From contig NC_049994.1 in NCBI RefSeq assembly GCF_000003815.2, positions 5,871,136-5,905,844 of the forward strand: DNA of 34,709 nucleotides, given 5' to 3'. Both the position numbers and the translations under genes were made by a program. Under the pieces are notes generated by a model. The model made no database searches. It was not told the origin of the DNA and saw only the letters and a list, made by a program, of their open reading frames with translations. The DNA is from Branchiostoma floridae (taxonomy: Eukaryota > Chordata > Leptocardii > Amphioxiformes > Branchiostomatidae). This document shows, one piece after another, positions 20,396-31,300 of this stretch; position 1 is the first letter of the stretch; each line of letters opens with the position of its first letter.

Positions 20396-23060
20396 CAGGT
20401 TAACCACAGTCTCTTGCAACACAAACTCCACCACTACGGCATCCGAGGTGAGATCAGTGCTTGGATTACAGCTTTCCTCGCTGATAGAACTCAAGCAGTG
20501 GTCGTTAACGGTGAGTGCTCGGACTTTGTCAGTGTGGAATCCGGCGTTCCACAGGGCTCTGTTTTGGGTCCCTCATTATTCCTGATCTACATCAATGACC
20601 TACCATCCACCCTGAACTCACCATCGCGCCTGTTTGCTGACGACACGGCAGCTTACAAGGCCATCACTTCCCCTAATGATCAGGATCTCTTACAAGAAGA
20701 CCTTGAGCGGCTTGCCGAATGGGAAAAGATGTGGGACATGACTTTTCATCCTGAGAAGTGTCAGACGCTACGTGTAACGCGGAACAGGACTGTCATCCAG
20801 CATGACTACTGACTTCACGGTCACACCTTAGCAACGGTTCCCAGTGTCAAGTACCTAGGCGTTACCTTCACAAAAGACCTTACGTGGAAAGTACACATTA
20901 ACAACCTGTGCAACAAAGCCAACAAGACCTTGGGCTTCTTAAAGAGAAATCTAAACATCAATTCTAGGGCATCAAGGAGTTGGCGTACAAAACGTTTGTA
21001 CGCCCCATACTTGAATACGCAGCAACGGTATGGGACCCTTACACACAACAGGACATTGATAGACTGGAAGCAGTTCAGCGAAGAGCGGCACGTTTTGTGA
21101 TGCAGCGGTACCGCCGCACCTCCAGTCCAACTACAATGTTAGAAGATCTGCAATGGAACAGTCTACAGGCCAGAAGGAAGTCTGCCCGCCTTAGGGACCG
21201 TACGGCATTTAGCGAGGGGGGAGGGCCGGTCGCCAGGGGGGGGGAGGGCCAAGCAAAAAATTATTTTGCCAGGGGGAGGGCCTAGCAATTTTTTTTTTAC
21301 TTGGGGGGAGGGCCAAGCAAAAAAAATAGCTTGGTCTGCCAGCAAAATATGTCCCTTAAAATCCAAGAAACGGCGTTTCAGAGGGTCAAGATTTCAAAAT
21401 TTTTCTGGACCTCTGAAAGGGATTGCCCGAGGTTGGCGCTCGGGATACAGTGAAAATGCGAAAGGGAGGGGGCGGAGCTTATGCATGACGCACTCGAAAA
21501 CCTTATTCACGTACAGAAATGTTATTAAACTCTAGATTAGTCTGCCAGCAAAATTTACCCGTCTTATTGCCCTCAAAATGTAAGAAATGGCGTTTCAGTT
21601 TCCCTGGATCCCTTTTGACGTGACCGGCCTCGCGCCTTTGATGACCGACATCGTGATAATGTGTTTGGGGGGGATTTAATTTTGTATTTCTAAATTGAAA
21701 TGCTATTAAAGTTAGCTTTGTTTGTCAGCAAAATATCTCCTCAAACTGAAGGAAATAGCTTTTAAGAGGGTCAAGATTTCAAAATTCTCCCGGACCTACC
21801 TTGCGATTCTTCGTGCCTTTGGCGCCGAACATGGTGTTCGGAACGTCGTTCTCAAAAACTTGAAACCCTCGTATTTTTTATTTTTTTCATAGAAATGTCA
21901 TCTAACCAGCAAATTTTCCCATAAAAAAGCAATGCAGGAAATCGTGACAAAAAAAGCGTGGCATTTCTAAAAGATCTCCTGCAATTCTGCGGTCTCACGC
22001 CCGCCGGCGGCTAGAGAGAGGCGACCGGTCTTACCCCGCTGTGGGAAAATCAGCGTTACGCGTCGGCGCCCCCCTCCCCACTACAGTTTTGGAAGTCGAA
22101 TCGTGCTGTCGTTTTGGTTTCCATTTTTTCCCCCCGATTTACCGTAAGTTATTACCACCACAGAACCAAGAAAAAGTCCAAAATATATGTAAATTGAAAA
22201 TAGTTTCCGTCAAGCCGCTCAGGCCCACGAGCTTGCAATACGTAAATTTAGGGAGCGGGGCGCGCGCCGCTTCGTGGCGCAAATCTACTAGAAATCCAGG
22301 TACAAATGCTTTTTAGGTGTTGTTTTAATATCAAAACAATGAAATAGCTTCTATAAAGCAAATATTCATGCCTCTATGAAGCAGATATTTATCCCTCTAT
22401 TAAGCAGATATTTTGAGCCATTCTGTTTTCCTTTTTTTACTAGGGGTGAGAGATCTGCTTCTCGATGAAAATCATGAAAAAGTATGATGCAAAGCACATT
22501 TCCAAATGCGGGAGCGCAGTGTTTTATTGGCGTCTTGAATATTTTTTTTCAAAGTTGATAGGAGGGGGGAGGGCCAAGCAAAAATATTTTGTCTTGGGGG
22601 GAGGGCCTAGCAAAAAAAAAATTACCAGGGGGAGGGCCATGCAAAATTTTTTTGACCCGACCCTCTGACGACCGGCCCTCCCCCCTCACTAAACGCCGTA
22701 CGGTCCCTTACCATGCTTTATAAAATAAAACATAACATTGTCCACACAGAAGGGTTGAGAGGAAAACTACAACCCGCCCCAACCCGAGCGAGACGTTCTC
22801 ATGCCAGGCAGTTGGTTCGACCTGTCTGTAAGACATTGTACCGTAAGGCCTCTTTCTTGCCGCGCACTATAAGTGATTGGAACCTGCTACCACAAGTGGC
22901 TGTCGAAGCCTCTACCATTGACACGTTTGTGTCAATGGTCTCCGAGCGTATGTGACAACCTAAAACCTTGGCCGGTGGCCTCGACCCTTGACCACCCATA
23001 AGCGACAGAATAATCAACGAGATGATTGTGGTCCCTTCAACCGGAAGAGGAAGAGAAGAG
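20396..23060 (+). pseudogene. 5'-truncated L2/CR1-like LINE, interrupted by a DNA element
   Basis: Plus-strand reading starts inside the RT domain (NHSLLQHKLHHYGI) and contains GVPQGSVLGP and the FADD catalytic box (FADDTAAYK). The C-terminal VQRRAARFVMQRYRRTSS region follows, and after the insertion LPRTISDWNLLP to a stop at 22953-22955. Defects are an in-frame TGA at about 20809 (likely from CGA), a one-base deletion near 20970, and the 1.5-kb insertion at 21194-22707. The 3' end is a GAAGAGGAAGAG-type run near 23050. It lies antisense in gene B's last intron and is non-functional. Confidence 0.9.
21194..22707. mobile_element. non-autonomous inverted-repeat element, 1514 bp, TTA duplication
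   Basis: The ends are inverted repeats of 39 bp with two mismatches (GGGACCGTACGGC at each tip, then a G-rich run and GGGCCGGTCG). TTA flanks it at 21191-21193 and 22708-22710, and removing the element with one TTA rejoins the host LINE codons exactly. Inside are about four degenerate copies of a roughly 190-bp unit (anchored on GTCTGCCAGCAAAATAT at 21334, 21540, about 21724 and about 21904). Near both ends are GGGGGAGGGCCAAGCAAAAA blocks in the same orientation. There is no transposase ORF. A 3-bp TWA duplication suggests PIF/Harbinger; that is inference. Confidence 0.9.
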
Positions 23061-23280
23061 CAAATAATATATTGTGATCCCTGTTAAACAAAAGGTGGGC
23101 AAAATCTGACTCCTCCAGGATTTTACTAATATTGGTTAAGCCAGCATGGTATCTTTATATGGTCTTAAAATCACTTTAAATATCTACATTGTATCATGAA
23201 TGATGCAATTATTTCAATGACAATGACTATTTCAAAGTCACAATTGAATTGAAAGTTGAATCATGTCATATTGTACATAC

Positions 23281-23665
23281 CTTTTCGCTGTGCATTTGCT
23301 AAGATGATTGCCACCATACCAGCCACATATGGAGCAGCATAGGATGTTCCTTTAAGTTTGAAAATAGCATTTTCAACCTTAGGATCATCAGGTTTAGGAG
23401 ATGCCGATTTTATCTCTCCTGGACCCAGGATGTCGATTTCCCTCCCAACACCTGTTGAGTTGGATTCAAGGCCAAGTTTGTTGTGGCTTCCCACACAGAT
23501 GACATCACCAAACCGGGCAGGATACAGTATGCTGTTGGAGCTCCTGCGTCCTTCATTACTCGCTGCACAGACCACGATGATGTTGTTGAGTGAGGCCTCC
23601 TTGATGCACTTCTGTAGCTCTGCATCATACCAGTTAATCCCAATTGACATGGAGATTACATCCAC
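23281..23665 (-). CDS. gene B, S8 exon with oxyanion Asn and catalytic Ser
   Basis: The acceptor (TATTTACAG, AG ending at 23666) and donor (GTATGT at 23280) bound a 385-nt exon, phase 0 in and phase 1 out. It encodes VDVISMSIG, then IIVVCAASNEGRR (oxyanion Asn region), SILYPARFGDVICVGSH and KGTSYAAPYVAG, the canonical catalytic Ser motif (Ser codon 23342-23344). Subtilases of this type cleave peptide bonds with an Asp-His-Ser triad. Here Ser and Asn are intact, in contrast to gene A. The next intron is 4403 bp, filled with repeats. Confidence 0.9.
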
Positions 23666-24373
23666 CTGTAAATAATATCAAACAATCAACAATGTATTGA
23701 TGATGCAAATTCCAAATTATAATCAGAAACTTTTTAATTCTTAAACTTTATTATCATATAGCCAGGCACCGCGGACCAATCAGAAGGCCCAGTTCCATGT
23801 TGGTTATGACGATGTAACACGGCCGGTGTGTATTGCTCCTTCTGATTGGTCAGAATTTGAATTTGAACATATGTTGTCGATTTGCTTCGCTCACTCAGTG
23901 GTTTCATTCGGTGGTTATAGCAAAGAACCAGGAGTTATCACACCATATACACCTTGGGGTGGGTCATTAACCCTTAATTGTAAGCCCGAGATAATGAGTA
24001 TCAATCAACCTATTTTTTCATCGAATGAGTTTGGCACAAAGATAAAGGCATACAAAACAATCCTCTTGAGATTGGAATATCAGCCCACCCCAGACCCACA
24101 ACCCTGATGACTGCTCTCATACTTCACTTCACCCCAGGAACGAAAAAAAAAACAGATTGGATTTCAGAAGTGAAAATAGGTGGCTTTCTTTGTTTTCAAA
24201 ATCAAGTGAAATTAATGAGCATGCTGATCATGATGTCATCAATAAGATTTACTTACTATGTCACCTTACAGACAAAACAAAAAAGAATGCAGGGCCCTGA
24301 AACACAATCATACTCAACTTTTTGAGGCATCAACAATTCACATCATCATCATTGCCTAAAACTTACCACTCAC

Positions 24374-24600
24374 CTGTAATCTATTTTCCTTCTTTTCTTT
24401 CACCAGATGCTTGACAGCACAAATGATACTTGAAACATCTTTAATGTCAATTTTACAGATGAAGAGATTTACAAATGGTGCTACTCCATTCCACAATCCC
24501 TTCTTTACCAATGATCCATTGTTAAATTCAACAGCTTGGTACTTCCCTCCTGCGATGATGGCTGCACATTGTGTGCCATGACCATTGTCAGCCGGATCTC
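24374..24600 (-). CDS. gene B, S8 exon with catalytic His
   Basis: A strong acceptor (TTTTTTTCTTCCTGTAG, AG ending at 24601) opens the exon with two bases of a split codon. It ends RLQ at a GTGAGT donor (24373, phase 0). It encodes PADNGHGTQCAAIIAG, the S8 His motif (His codon 24578-24580), then GVAPFVNLFICKI and a charged helix. Correct phasing joins it to 23281-23665. The upstream exon carrying the catalytic Asp and the N-terminus was not found in the remaining window, so gene B is 5'-incomplete here. Confidence 0.87.
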
Positions 24601-24601
24601 C

Positions 24602-25230
24602 TACAGGAAGAAAAAAATATTTACCATTTCTCATGTACTGAAAGGAAGACTTAGTGACTAATGCAAGACCATTGTGGCCATTTAAAAACATTTTCACTGC
24701 CTATTCTTTTCACAATATACGAAGTTAAATCAGAGAGCATATGTCTGAAAAAAACGTCACTTCAATTAAATAATAAATTATCTGCACTGTCACACAGAAC
24801 TTGGTGAGGAGACAAAGTGGGTTAAGTAAGAACTTTAATGACATGCTCTACAATAATTCTGGGCTCATGGGTAAAGTTCCACTTAGTACCAATAAAGTCA
24901 TGATCAAGAGAATATTAAATCTCCTTCAGCAAACTCATGAAAATGTCACATTTAGTAAACTTTGTCCATGAACGATAAGTATCAAGGGCAGTGCTCAATG
25001 TCTATCAAAAGTACATGTTAGATATATACAAACCAGGGGAAACTGGAAAGAATGGTACCTGAGTGTACAGGTACCCATATACATGTGTAGTGCACCCAAT
25101 ACACCGCCCTGTGTGGCCTTCAGCATGATGCAAAATGCATTGAGAAGTCTTGCCACTCACTCTCTGACCACTCTTGAAATAACTGGACAAATTTCTTCCA
25201 ACCAGATGTCCTCAATGAATGAGCTGCGTG
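24602..25230. other. intronic or upstream sequence of gene B
   Basis: No further S8 exon was recognised on the minus strand. The open frame immediately upstream of 24600 is intron. AT-rich, no repeat structure seen. Confidence 0.45.
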
Positions 25231-25234
25231 GTAG

Positions 25235-25412
25235 GCTTAGGTCACATTTCCAAACCGGGGCCTGCCCGTATACCTAGAAATATACACATATTAGTCGCCC
25301 ATGAATCTTATGTTGACATTTTGTGTACTAAGTATTTTGATGGCTTTTATATCATTCTTTTCCCTCCCGAAAGCTGCCAGACTGGGCACTGGTTTGGAAA
25401 TGTGACCTAAGC
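25235..25412. mobile_element. MITE, 178 bp, 22-bp perfect inverted ends
   Basis: GCTTAGGTCACATTTCCAAA-CC at 25235-25256 and its exact complement at 25391-25412. The arms extend further with mismatches (GGGGCCTGCC against AGTGCCCAGT). The target duplication is unclear. No ORF. Confidence 0.8.
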
Positions 25413-25556
25413 TGTAGCGGGTCTTCAGGCATATTCACTTTACAGCAGCTAGTATGTCATTCGCCTTTTATGAAATACTAGGATGTCTTCTACAGTACAA
25501 GGAAAGAGTGAATGAAAGACGTGACTATAATGTATAAGATCTGCATGCTCTTTTCC

Positions 25557-25804
25557 TTAACCCTCTCGCCACGGTCAGCCACTAAAGTGCCGTGGCGCAT
25601 CAACCACGGTGCGCCACTATAAATCCAAAATATTTGAATCTCCCGCCAGACCTGTGGCCAATAGACAAATTACTTTAAATTGGCCAGCCAATAGGCTTCT
25701 AACAAGAGACAATGAACCAATCAGACGTTATCTAGCATTTGGACCACGTTGGAGGTGTCATGGAGTGTTTTTGAGAGCTTTTGAGGGAGCGTTTCTTGGT
25801 GAAA
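25557..25804 (+). promoter_or_regulatory. TTAA-bordered segment with three CCAAT boxes
   Basis: TTAACCCTCTCGCCACGG at 25557 resembles a piggyBac-type end (TTAA target, CCC tip) with nearby short palindromes (CGCCACGG...CCGTGGCG). CCAAT boxes at 25658, 25688 and 25717 are spaced 30 and 29 bp, about three helical turns, ahead of an ATG at 25805. This suits an NF-Y type promoter. No matching right end was found, so the transposon reading is tentative. Confidence 0.4.
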
Positions 25805-26129
25805 ATGAGTGAATCTGAGAGTGATATCACAGATGGTGACACGAGCATGGACTCGGGGAAAGGAGTGCCAGCAGTGCCACAAATGGAGAGCAGGAACGTA
25901 AATAATCTGTTGTTTTGATTGGAAATTGAACCAGACCAAATTTTGCCGATTCTGGCACGCCTGGTGGGCTTTGTTTGTTTTTCTTACGCTAGTACTGGGT
26001 AAATGTTATTAGCGGGTGCTGGGCTAGGTCCCTCGGCAATTTTCTGTAACTTTATCTCTGTGTAGGGAAGAGCTACTTGTCAGAAAGTCGCTCAAAGACT
26101 TGAATAATGCTTTGAATCCGAGTCAGGTG
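25805..26129 (+). CDS. tentative 5' exons of a gene or piggyBac-like transposase
   Basis: The ATG at 25805 opens an acidic Ser/Asp-rich peptide (MSESESDITDGDTSMDSG...) that stops at 25916-25918 if unspliced; a possible donor is GTAAAT at 25896. A good acceptor (TTTATCTCTGTGTAG) at 26069 precedes an open segment reading EELLVRKSLKDLNNALNPSQ, with a weak donor after it. The phases of the best donor and this acceptor do not match, so the join is unresolved. Acidic N-termini are common in piggyBac transposases, but no transposase core was seen. Confidence 0.25.
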
Positions 26130-26443
26130 GAAAAAACATGTGATTTTTCAGTAGCATTTCTCCGTAGGAATCTGTGGGGGACTTGTTGGGGAGGGGGGCG
26201 TGGCACATGTTGGTACATGTATGTTTGAATTAGGCATAGCATATCTGAGAGTTTATCAACACTGATCTTTGTGAAATCATTCTAGATTACTCTGTTGAAC
26301 TGTGTTTTAGTTTCCATTTCATACTGTCAGCTTTATAGACTCTACTAAAGTATTTTGTCTATAATTTGAGAATAATTTTGTTTGAGCCTACACTTATACT
26401 CATAGGGGTGGTGCAAACATTTTATAGACTTTTATTATTTTTT

Positions 26444-26472
26444 GCATTTTGCGACTTGCAGTCGCAAAATGC
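26444..26472. repeat. perfect hairpin, 13-bp stem, 3-nt loop
   Basis: GCATTTTGCGACT pairs perfectly with AGTCGCAAAATGC around the loop TGC. Compact, with no mismatches. Confidence 0.92.
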
Positions 26473-26565
26473 TTACTGGCCAGTGTAGTCGCTGTTGAGA
26501 TGAACGGACCTGTTCAATTCATACCAAACATTTTTATACCTTCTAAAACAGGCATTTCTTCAACA

Positions 26566-26647
26566 TGGTCGCATTGGCGCAGTGGTAAAATTTACGCATT
26601 CTAAACTAATGCACCCGGTTCGACTCCGGGGAGGTAGATTTTTTTCA
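26566..26647 (+). ncRNA. tRNA-like Pol III unit, probable SINE head or tRNA pseudogene
   Basis: Perfect A box TGGCGCAGTGG (26575-26585) and B box GGTTCGACTCC (26618-26628) at normal spacing. A five-pair anticodon-like stem (GCATT/AATGC) holds a 7-base loop CTAAACT (would-be anticodon AAA), and a five-pair T stem (CCCGG/CCGGG) follows. A T run starting at 26639 can terminate Pol III. The acceptor-stem halves do not pair and the D arm is poor, so a functional tRNA is unlikely. Confidence 0.6.
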
Positions 26648-26667
26648 ACTTTTTTTTTTCTTTTTTA

Positions 26668-27543
26668 GGCCATGTTGATTTGATGATGTGGATGACATCC
26701 TCTGGGAACTCCAAAACTGATGCGAGCGAGCGAATAAAAAAAAAGTTTGGCCAAAAAAAAAAAGTTGCCTTCAGTATGAAATCAAAGTGGCCAGGAAGGT
26801 TGAACATAGGACTAAACACACATAGTATGGTATACCAACAGTTACGTGTAGGGACCAGTACATCATATGGATGCAAAACACGGGTTCTTCTTGGACCAAT
26901 CCGAAAAAAAAAACTGACCTGAAGAAAAACAACAGAGGAACAGGTTTCGCCAATTACAAAATGGACACACTATGTCGGCAGGCATTTGGGGTCCTACCGT
27001 GGGCCAAGAAGACAACAAGAGCGAAGTCAAGTAGAGTTTATAGTCAATTGTACCAAGTTTCTACAGTCAAAGGTAAAGAGACAGTTAGCCTTTATTACAT
27101 GGAGATGGGACTTTAAAATGCCAGTGGGAGTCCAATAATCCACCAAACAGATTCCTTTGTAGCAAAATTGACCAATTACCATTGTTTTGAGTATTGCCAG
27201 TTCTCAAGTTTCCACAAACAATCAGGTCCAGGTTCAGGTCCGGACCTGGAAATGATCCTCTGGACCTGAATTTTCTGTACTGGTACCTCCCCCTACCAAC
27301 AATAGATTTTTTTCTTTCTGTCCTTTGACATCTTATTCTTTGACTTTAGATTTATTTTGGCATTCTATGGCATTAGTTATCTGTTTTCTGATACTTTTTT
27401 TTCAATCTACGGAATACTTGTGCTCATTTTACAACTGCTTTGCACAATTTATTGTTTGGTCGAAAACTTTTTTTTTTGTTGGAAACAGCCGAAAATTGGT
27501 GCGAGCGCGGATGTCATCCATATAATCAAATCAACATGGCCTT
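26668..27543. repeat. segment with about 33-bp inverted ends, dispersed repeat family
   Basis: GGCCATGTTGATTTGAT...GGATGACATCC at 26668-26700 is complemented by GGATGTCATCC...ATCAAATCAACATGGCC at 27506-27538. The motif GATGCGAGCG sits just inside both in direct orientation. A related copy of the right end lies at 8095-8220. The interior has no recognised ORF. A palindrome CAGGTCCGGACCTG is at 27235-27248. Confidence 0.6.
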
Positions 27544-27690
27544 ACATCTATTAAAATACTAATTTTTACATCCATTAGGCCATACCAATTTAATTTGTTG
27601 GTTCTCGGAATCGCCGCTTCTATTTTTCCCAATTTAAAAAAAAAATCCCTGTAACATTACGGTAACGCAAGTTGCTGGACTTGAAGCAGA

Positions 27691-27750
27691 AGGTCAGGGG
27701 TCACCATGGCGGGCGGATCGCCTAACCCAGGCTGCGTTATCCAGCTCTGA
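27691..27750 (+). promoter_or_regulatory. DR1-like element beside a Kozak ATG
   Basis: AGGTCAGGGGTCA (27691-27703) is a direct repeat of the nuclear-receptor half site with a 1-bp spacer. CACCATGG follows at once and opens a 14-codon frame (MAGGSPNPGCVIQL, stop 27748-27750). It could be a host first exon, part of the LINE 5' UTR, or chance. Confidence 0.3.
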
Positions 27751-28337
27751 AATTTGTAGTTTTACATCGACATGACAGAGTAGTTTTCGCAAACTTGAGT
27801 TGACAGACAGTATCTAGAAATATGTTATCAGGATATATCAATTCTTGACACTGTTTTGAAGTAGATATTGCTTTCCAACGCTGGTTGACGTCAGCAGTGG
27901 GGAGGGCTACCCCGGGCATGGAGGTGTAGTACTGTTTTCTGTTGTTGCGTTGTTTTTTGTTTGTTTGTTAGTAGGATAAGGCATTGTCAAGTGTTATTTA
28001 TTGCTTGCTATTAGCTTTATTGCCTTTATTTTTCGTTTACACCTATGCTTTGTAATCTTAAATACGCATAGCGATGTATGTACTTAAAACTAGCCGGTTT
28101 GATCGTATAGTAATGATATAGGAGTGTGCTTATCGTATAAGTAGTTAGTAATACGTATATCACAGCTGATCAAGTGCTTGTGTATAATTGCTATTTTAGA
28201 TAGACCAAACCCTTATAGAACGACAAAAGTCATACAGGTACATAAAGACAGCCGCCTAATTTGCATATAAATACTCTCTAGCGTGCCTAGGCATCTACAG
28301 GGATTGTTATTGATATTGTCTCATTGTAAAGGCTAGC
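27751..28337 (+). promoter_or_regulatory. 5' leader region of the intact LINE
   Basis: The LINE's 5' boundary is not visible. A TATAAATA box at 28266-28273 lies about 70 bp before the ORF start, in a position to drive a transcript from about 28295. No other ORF precedes the main one. Confidence 0.35.
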
Positions 28338-31300
28338 ATGATGACTAAATTGAATCTAAGCTATCATTTGGAACGTAAAAGCTCCATCTGGGTAAAAGTA
28401 GTGGCTATGTTAGCCCTGGTCCTACACTTCTGTAAATCACCAGTCATCAAGGACTCGCCAGAGCTAAACAATGTTATGGAAGTGAATCGTACACAATACC
28501 AGGCAGTGTCAAGATATGACTACGCATTGTACCAACTGTCAATCACTCGTAGTAAGCTTGCCAGTAACATGTCTATACCAGTAAGGCAATGTAGTAAGTT
28601 CCAATTCTGTACTCTTGCGTTACTCCTGATGTCTGGTGATATCCTAGCAAACCCAGGCCCGACAATTCGGCCAAACCAACCAGCATCTCTAGACATTTCC
28701 GATACACACGATACTACTGGTGAACAAATACCTTGTAATCTAAATGTGCCAAAAAAGCAACATAGAAAGGGTCTGATGTTGTCACACCAAAATATACGAA
28801 GTCTTCCGGCTAAGCATGCACACCTAGAAATCCTTGCTGCTGAGAGTAAAGTCGACATTCTAGGATTAACCGAAACTCACCTGTGTGATGACTTTCCAGA
28901 CGATACTATCAAAATACCTGGATATGTACTCCTCAGAAGGGATAGGGGTTCTAGGCATGGTGGCGGTGTGGCCTTTTATATCAAGGACTCCATCGCATTC
29001 AAAGAAAGGAGTGACCTATGTGTCGAAGGACTGGAGGCTTTGTGGGTAGAGCTAACCCCACCAAAGTCCAAACACTTACTTCTTTGCTGCGCTTATCGAC
29101 CTCCCAATGACACGGACTTCTTCAGTCTCTTTAGAGACAGCATGGATAAAGCATCTGAAACCAACCTTGAAACTACTATATTGGGAGACTTGAACTGTAA
29201 TTTACTATGTGACAATGGCCCCGCCGAAGAGCTCAAATTCCTATGTGACCTCTATGATCTGACAAATCTTATAACGGAGCCAACACGAGTAACGGAGCGT
29301 AGTTCATCACTCATTGACGTAATCTTGACGTCAAACTCCAGCAAATACTCAAGCAGTGGTGTATACAAGGGAGGACTGAGTGATCATCACCTCGTCTACA
29401 CTCACCGTGGCCTGAAGCAGCCCAAACCCGCACCTAAGTGGATTTCCGCGAGGATCTTTAAAAGATTCAGGGAGGAAGACTTCATAGCGGATTTAGAGAG
29501 AGTCCCGTGGTCAACGATCACGGTCTTTGACTGTGTACAGGACATGTGGTCTGCCTGGAAATCTCTGTTTGAAACAGTGTGTAATAAACATGCCCCAATC
29601 AAGAAGTTCAAGGTCAAAGGAACGGAACGGCCACCCTGGCTCTCCGACGATATTCGGGAGATCATGTCCCTACGTGACCAGGCGAGATGTACGGCCGAAC
29701 GAACGGGGAATGAGAAGGACTGGGAAACATACAGACATTTGAGAAATCACACCAAAAGACTGGTTGCCTCCAGAAAGAGGAGCCATTACACCGAGGAGAT
29801 AAACAAGGGTTCAACTAACGATATGTGGAAATCCCTCAAGTCTCTTTTGGGTAAATCCAAGTCAGGCAGCATTCCAAGCATGAAGGACGACACGGGAGAG
29901 ACGAGCTCCTCGCCAGGTATAGCCCACAAACTGAACAACTATTTTGGGACAGTAGCTGAAAAGCTGGCTGAATCTATCAAGAAAACCATGCCATCGTTTA
30001 GCCCCTTGGTCTACGTAAGAAGATGCCTCGCACGTTTCTCTTTCAAGTCAATAACAGCAGACTTTGTCAAACAGGAGCTTAAACTGCTATCTTCAAGCAA
30101 AGCTACTGGCCTCGACCATCTCAATAACAGGCTTTTGAAGGCTGCGGCCGAGGTGATCGCTCAACCTCTAACAACCATTTTGAATGAATCACTGAAAAAA
30201 CATGAGTTCCCGGAGGACTGGAAGAGAGCGAGGGTAACACCAATCCACAAGGCTGGCGATAGGTCCCTACCAAACAATTACAGACCCGTCAGTATTTTAC
30301 CGGCAGTGTCAAAAATCCTGGAGAGGGCTGTGCATATCCAGCTTTACGAGTATTGTACGGAAAACAACATACTCTCTGAGGTTCAATCGGGTTTTCGACC
30401 CAAACACTCTACTCAATCTGCGACGCACCTACTTGTTGAGAAATGGTTCACAGCCATGAACTCTGGAAACCTCACCGGGGCTGTGTTTATCGATCTGTCT
30501 AAAGCGTTCGATACTTTGGACCATTCTATCCTGCTTCAAAAATTGTTCAAGTATGGTATCCAAGATGGAGCTCTTGACTGGTTCGCTTCCTACCTCTCCG
30601 GAAGACAGCACTGTACTTCTGTAAATGGAGTCCTTTCTAGCTTCCACACAGTGAAGTACGGCGTTCCACAAGGCTCGATTTTGGGACCACTTTTATTCAT
30701 TATTTATGTAAATGACATGCCTAACTGTATTCAAAATTGTGAAATTTCAATGTATGCCGATGATACGGTTATTCACTTCAGCAGCAAGGATTCTGGGACC
30801 ATCGAGAATGCCCTTCAGACAGATCTCGAAAGGTTGTCTCAATGGTTTGCAGTGAACTATCTGTCGATAAACGAAGGAAAGTGCAAGTGTATGCTAATAG
30901 GTACAGATAAAAAACTGAAAACTTGTACAAACCCCAGGTTGGCCATAAATGGTCAATTTATCAATCTGTGCTACATGTACAAATACTTGGGTATATTCAT
31001 TGACAATCAACTGAATTGGAAGTGGCACGTCAAAGACGTCCTTAGCAAGTTAAGACGAGCATTAAGCATTATGAAACATGTCAGTCCATTTGTATCTACA
31101 TCAGCACTTCGTACTCTATACAATTCAATCTTCCTGCCGTACATCACATATGGAAGTACTGTTTGGGATACTGCACCGGAGCAAGACCTTCAAAAACTCC
31201 AACGAATGCAGAACAGGGCCGGGAAGCTGCTACTGAGGGCCCACTACAGAACACCCTCGGCCGAAGTGCTGACTCGTCTCGGATGGAAGAACATCAAATC

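Noticed and set aside
26575-26640. Functional tRNA gene
   Set aside because: The A and B boxes are perfect but the acceptor-stem halves do not pair and the D arm is poor.
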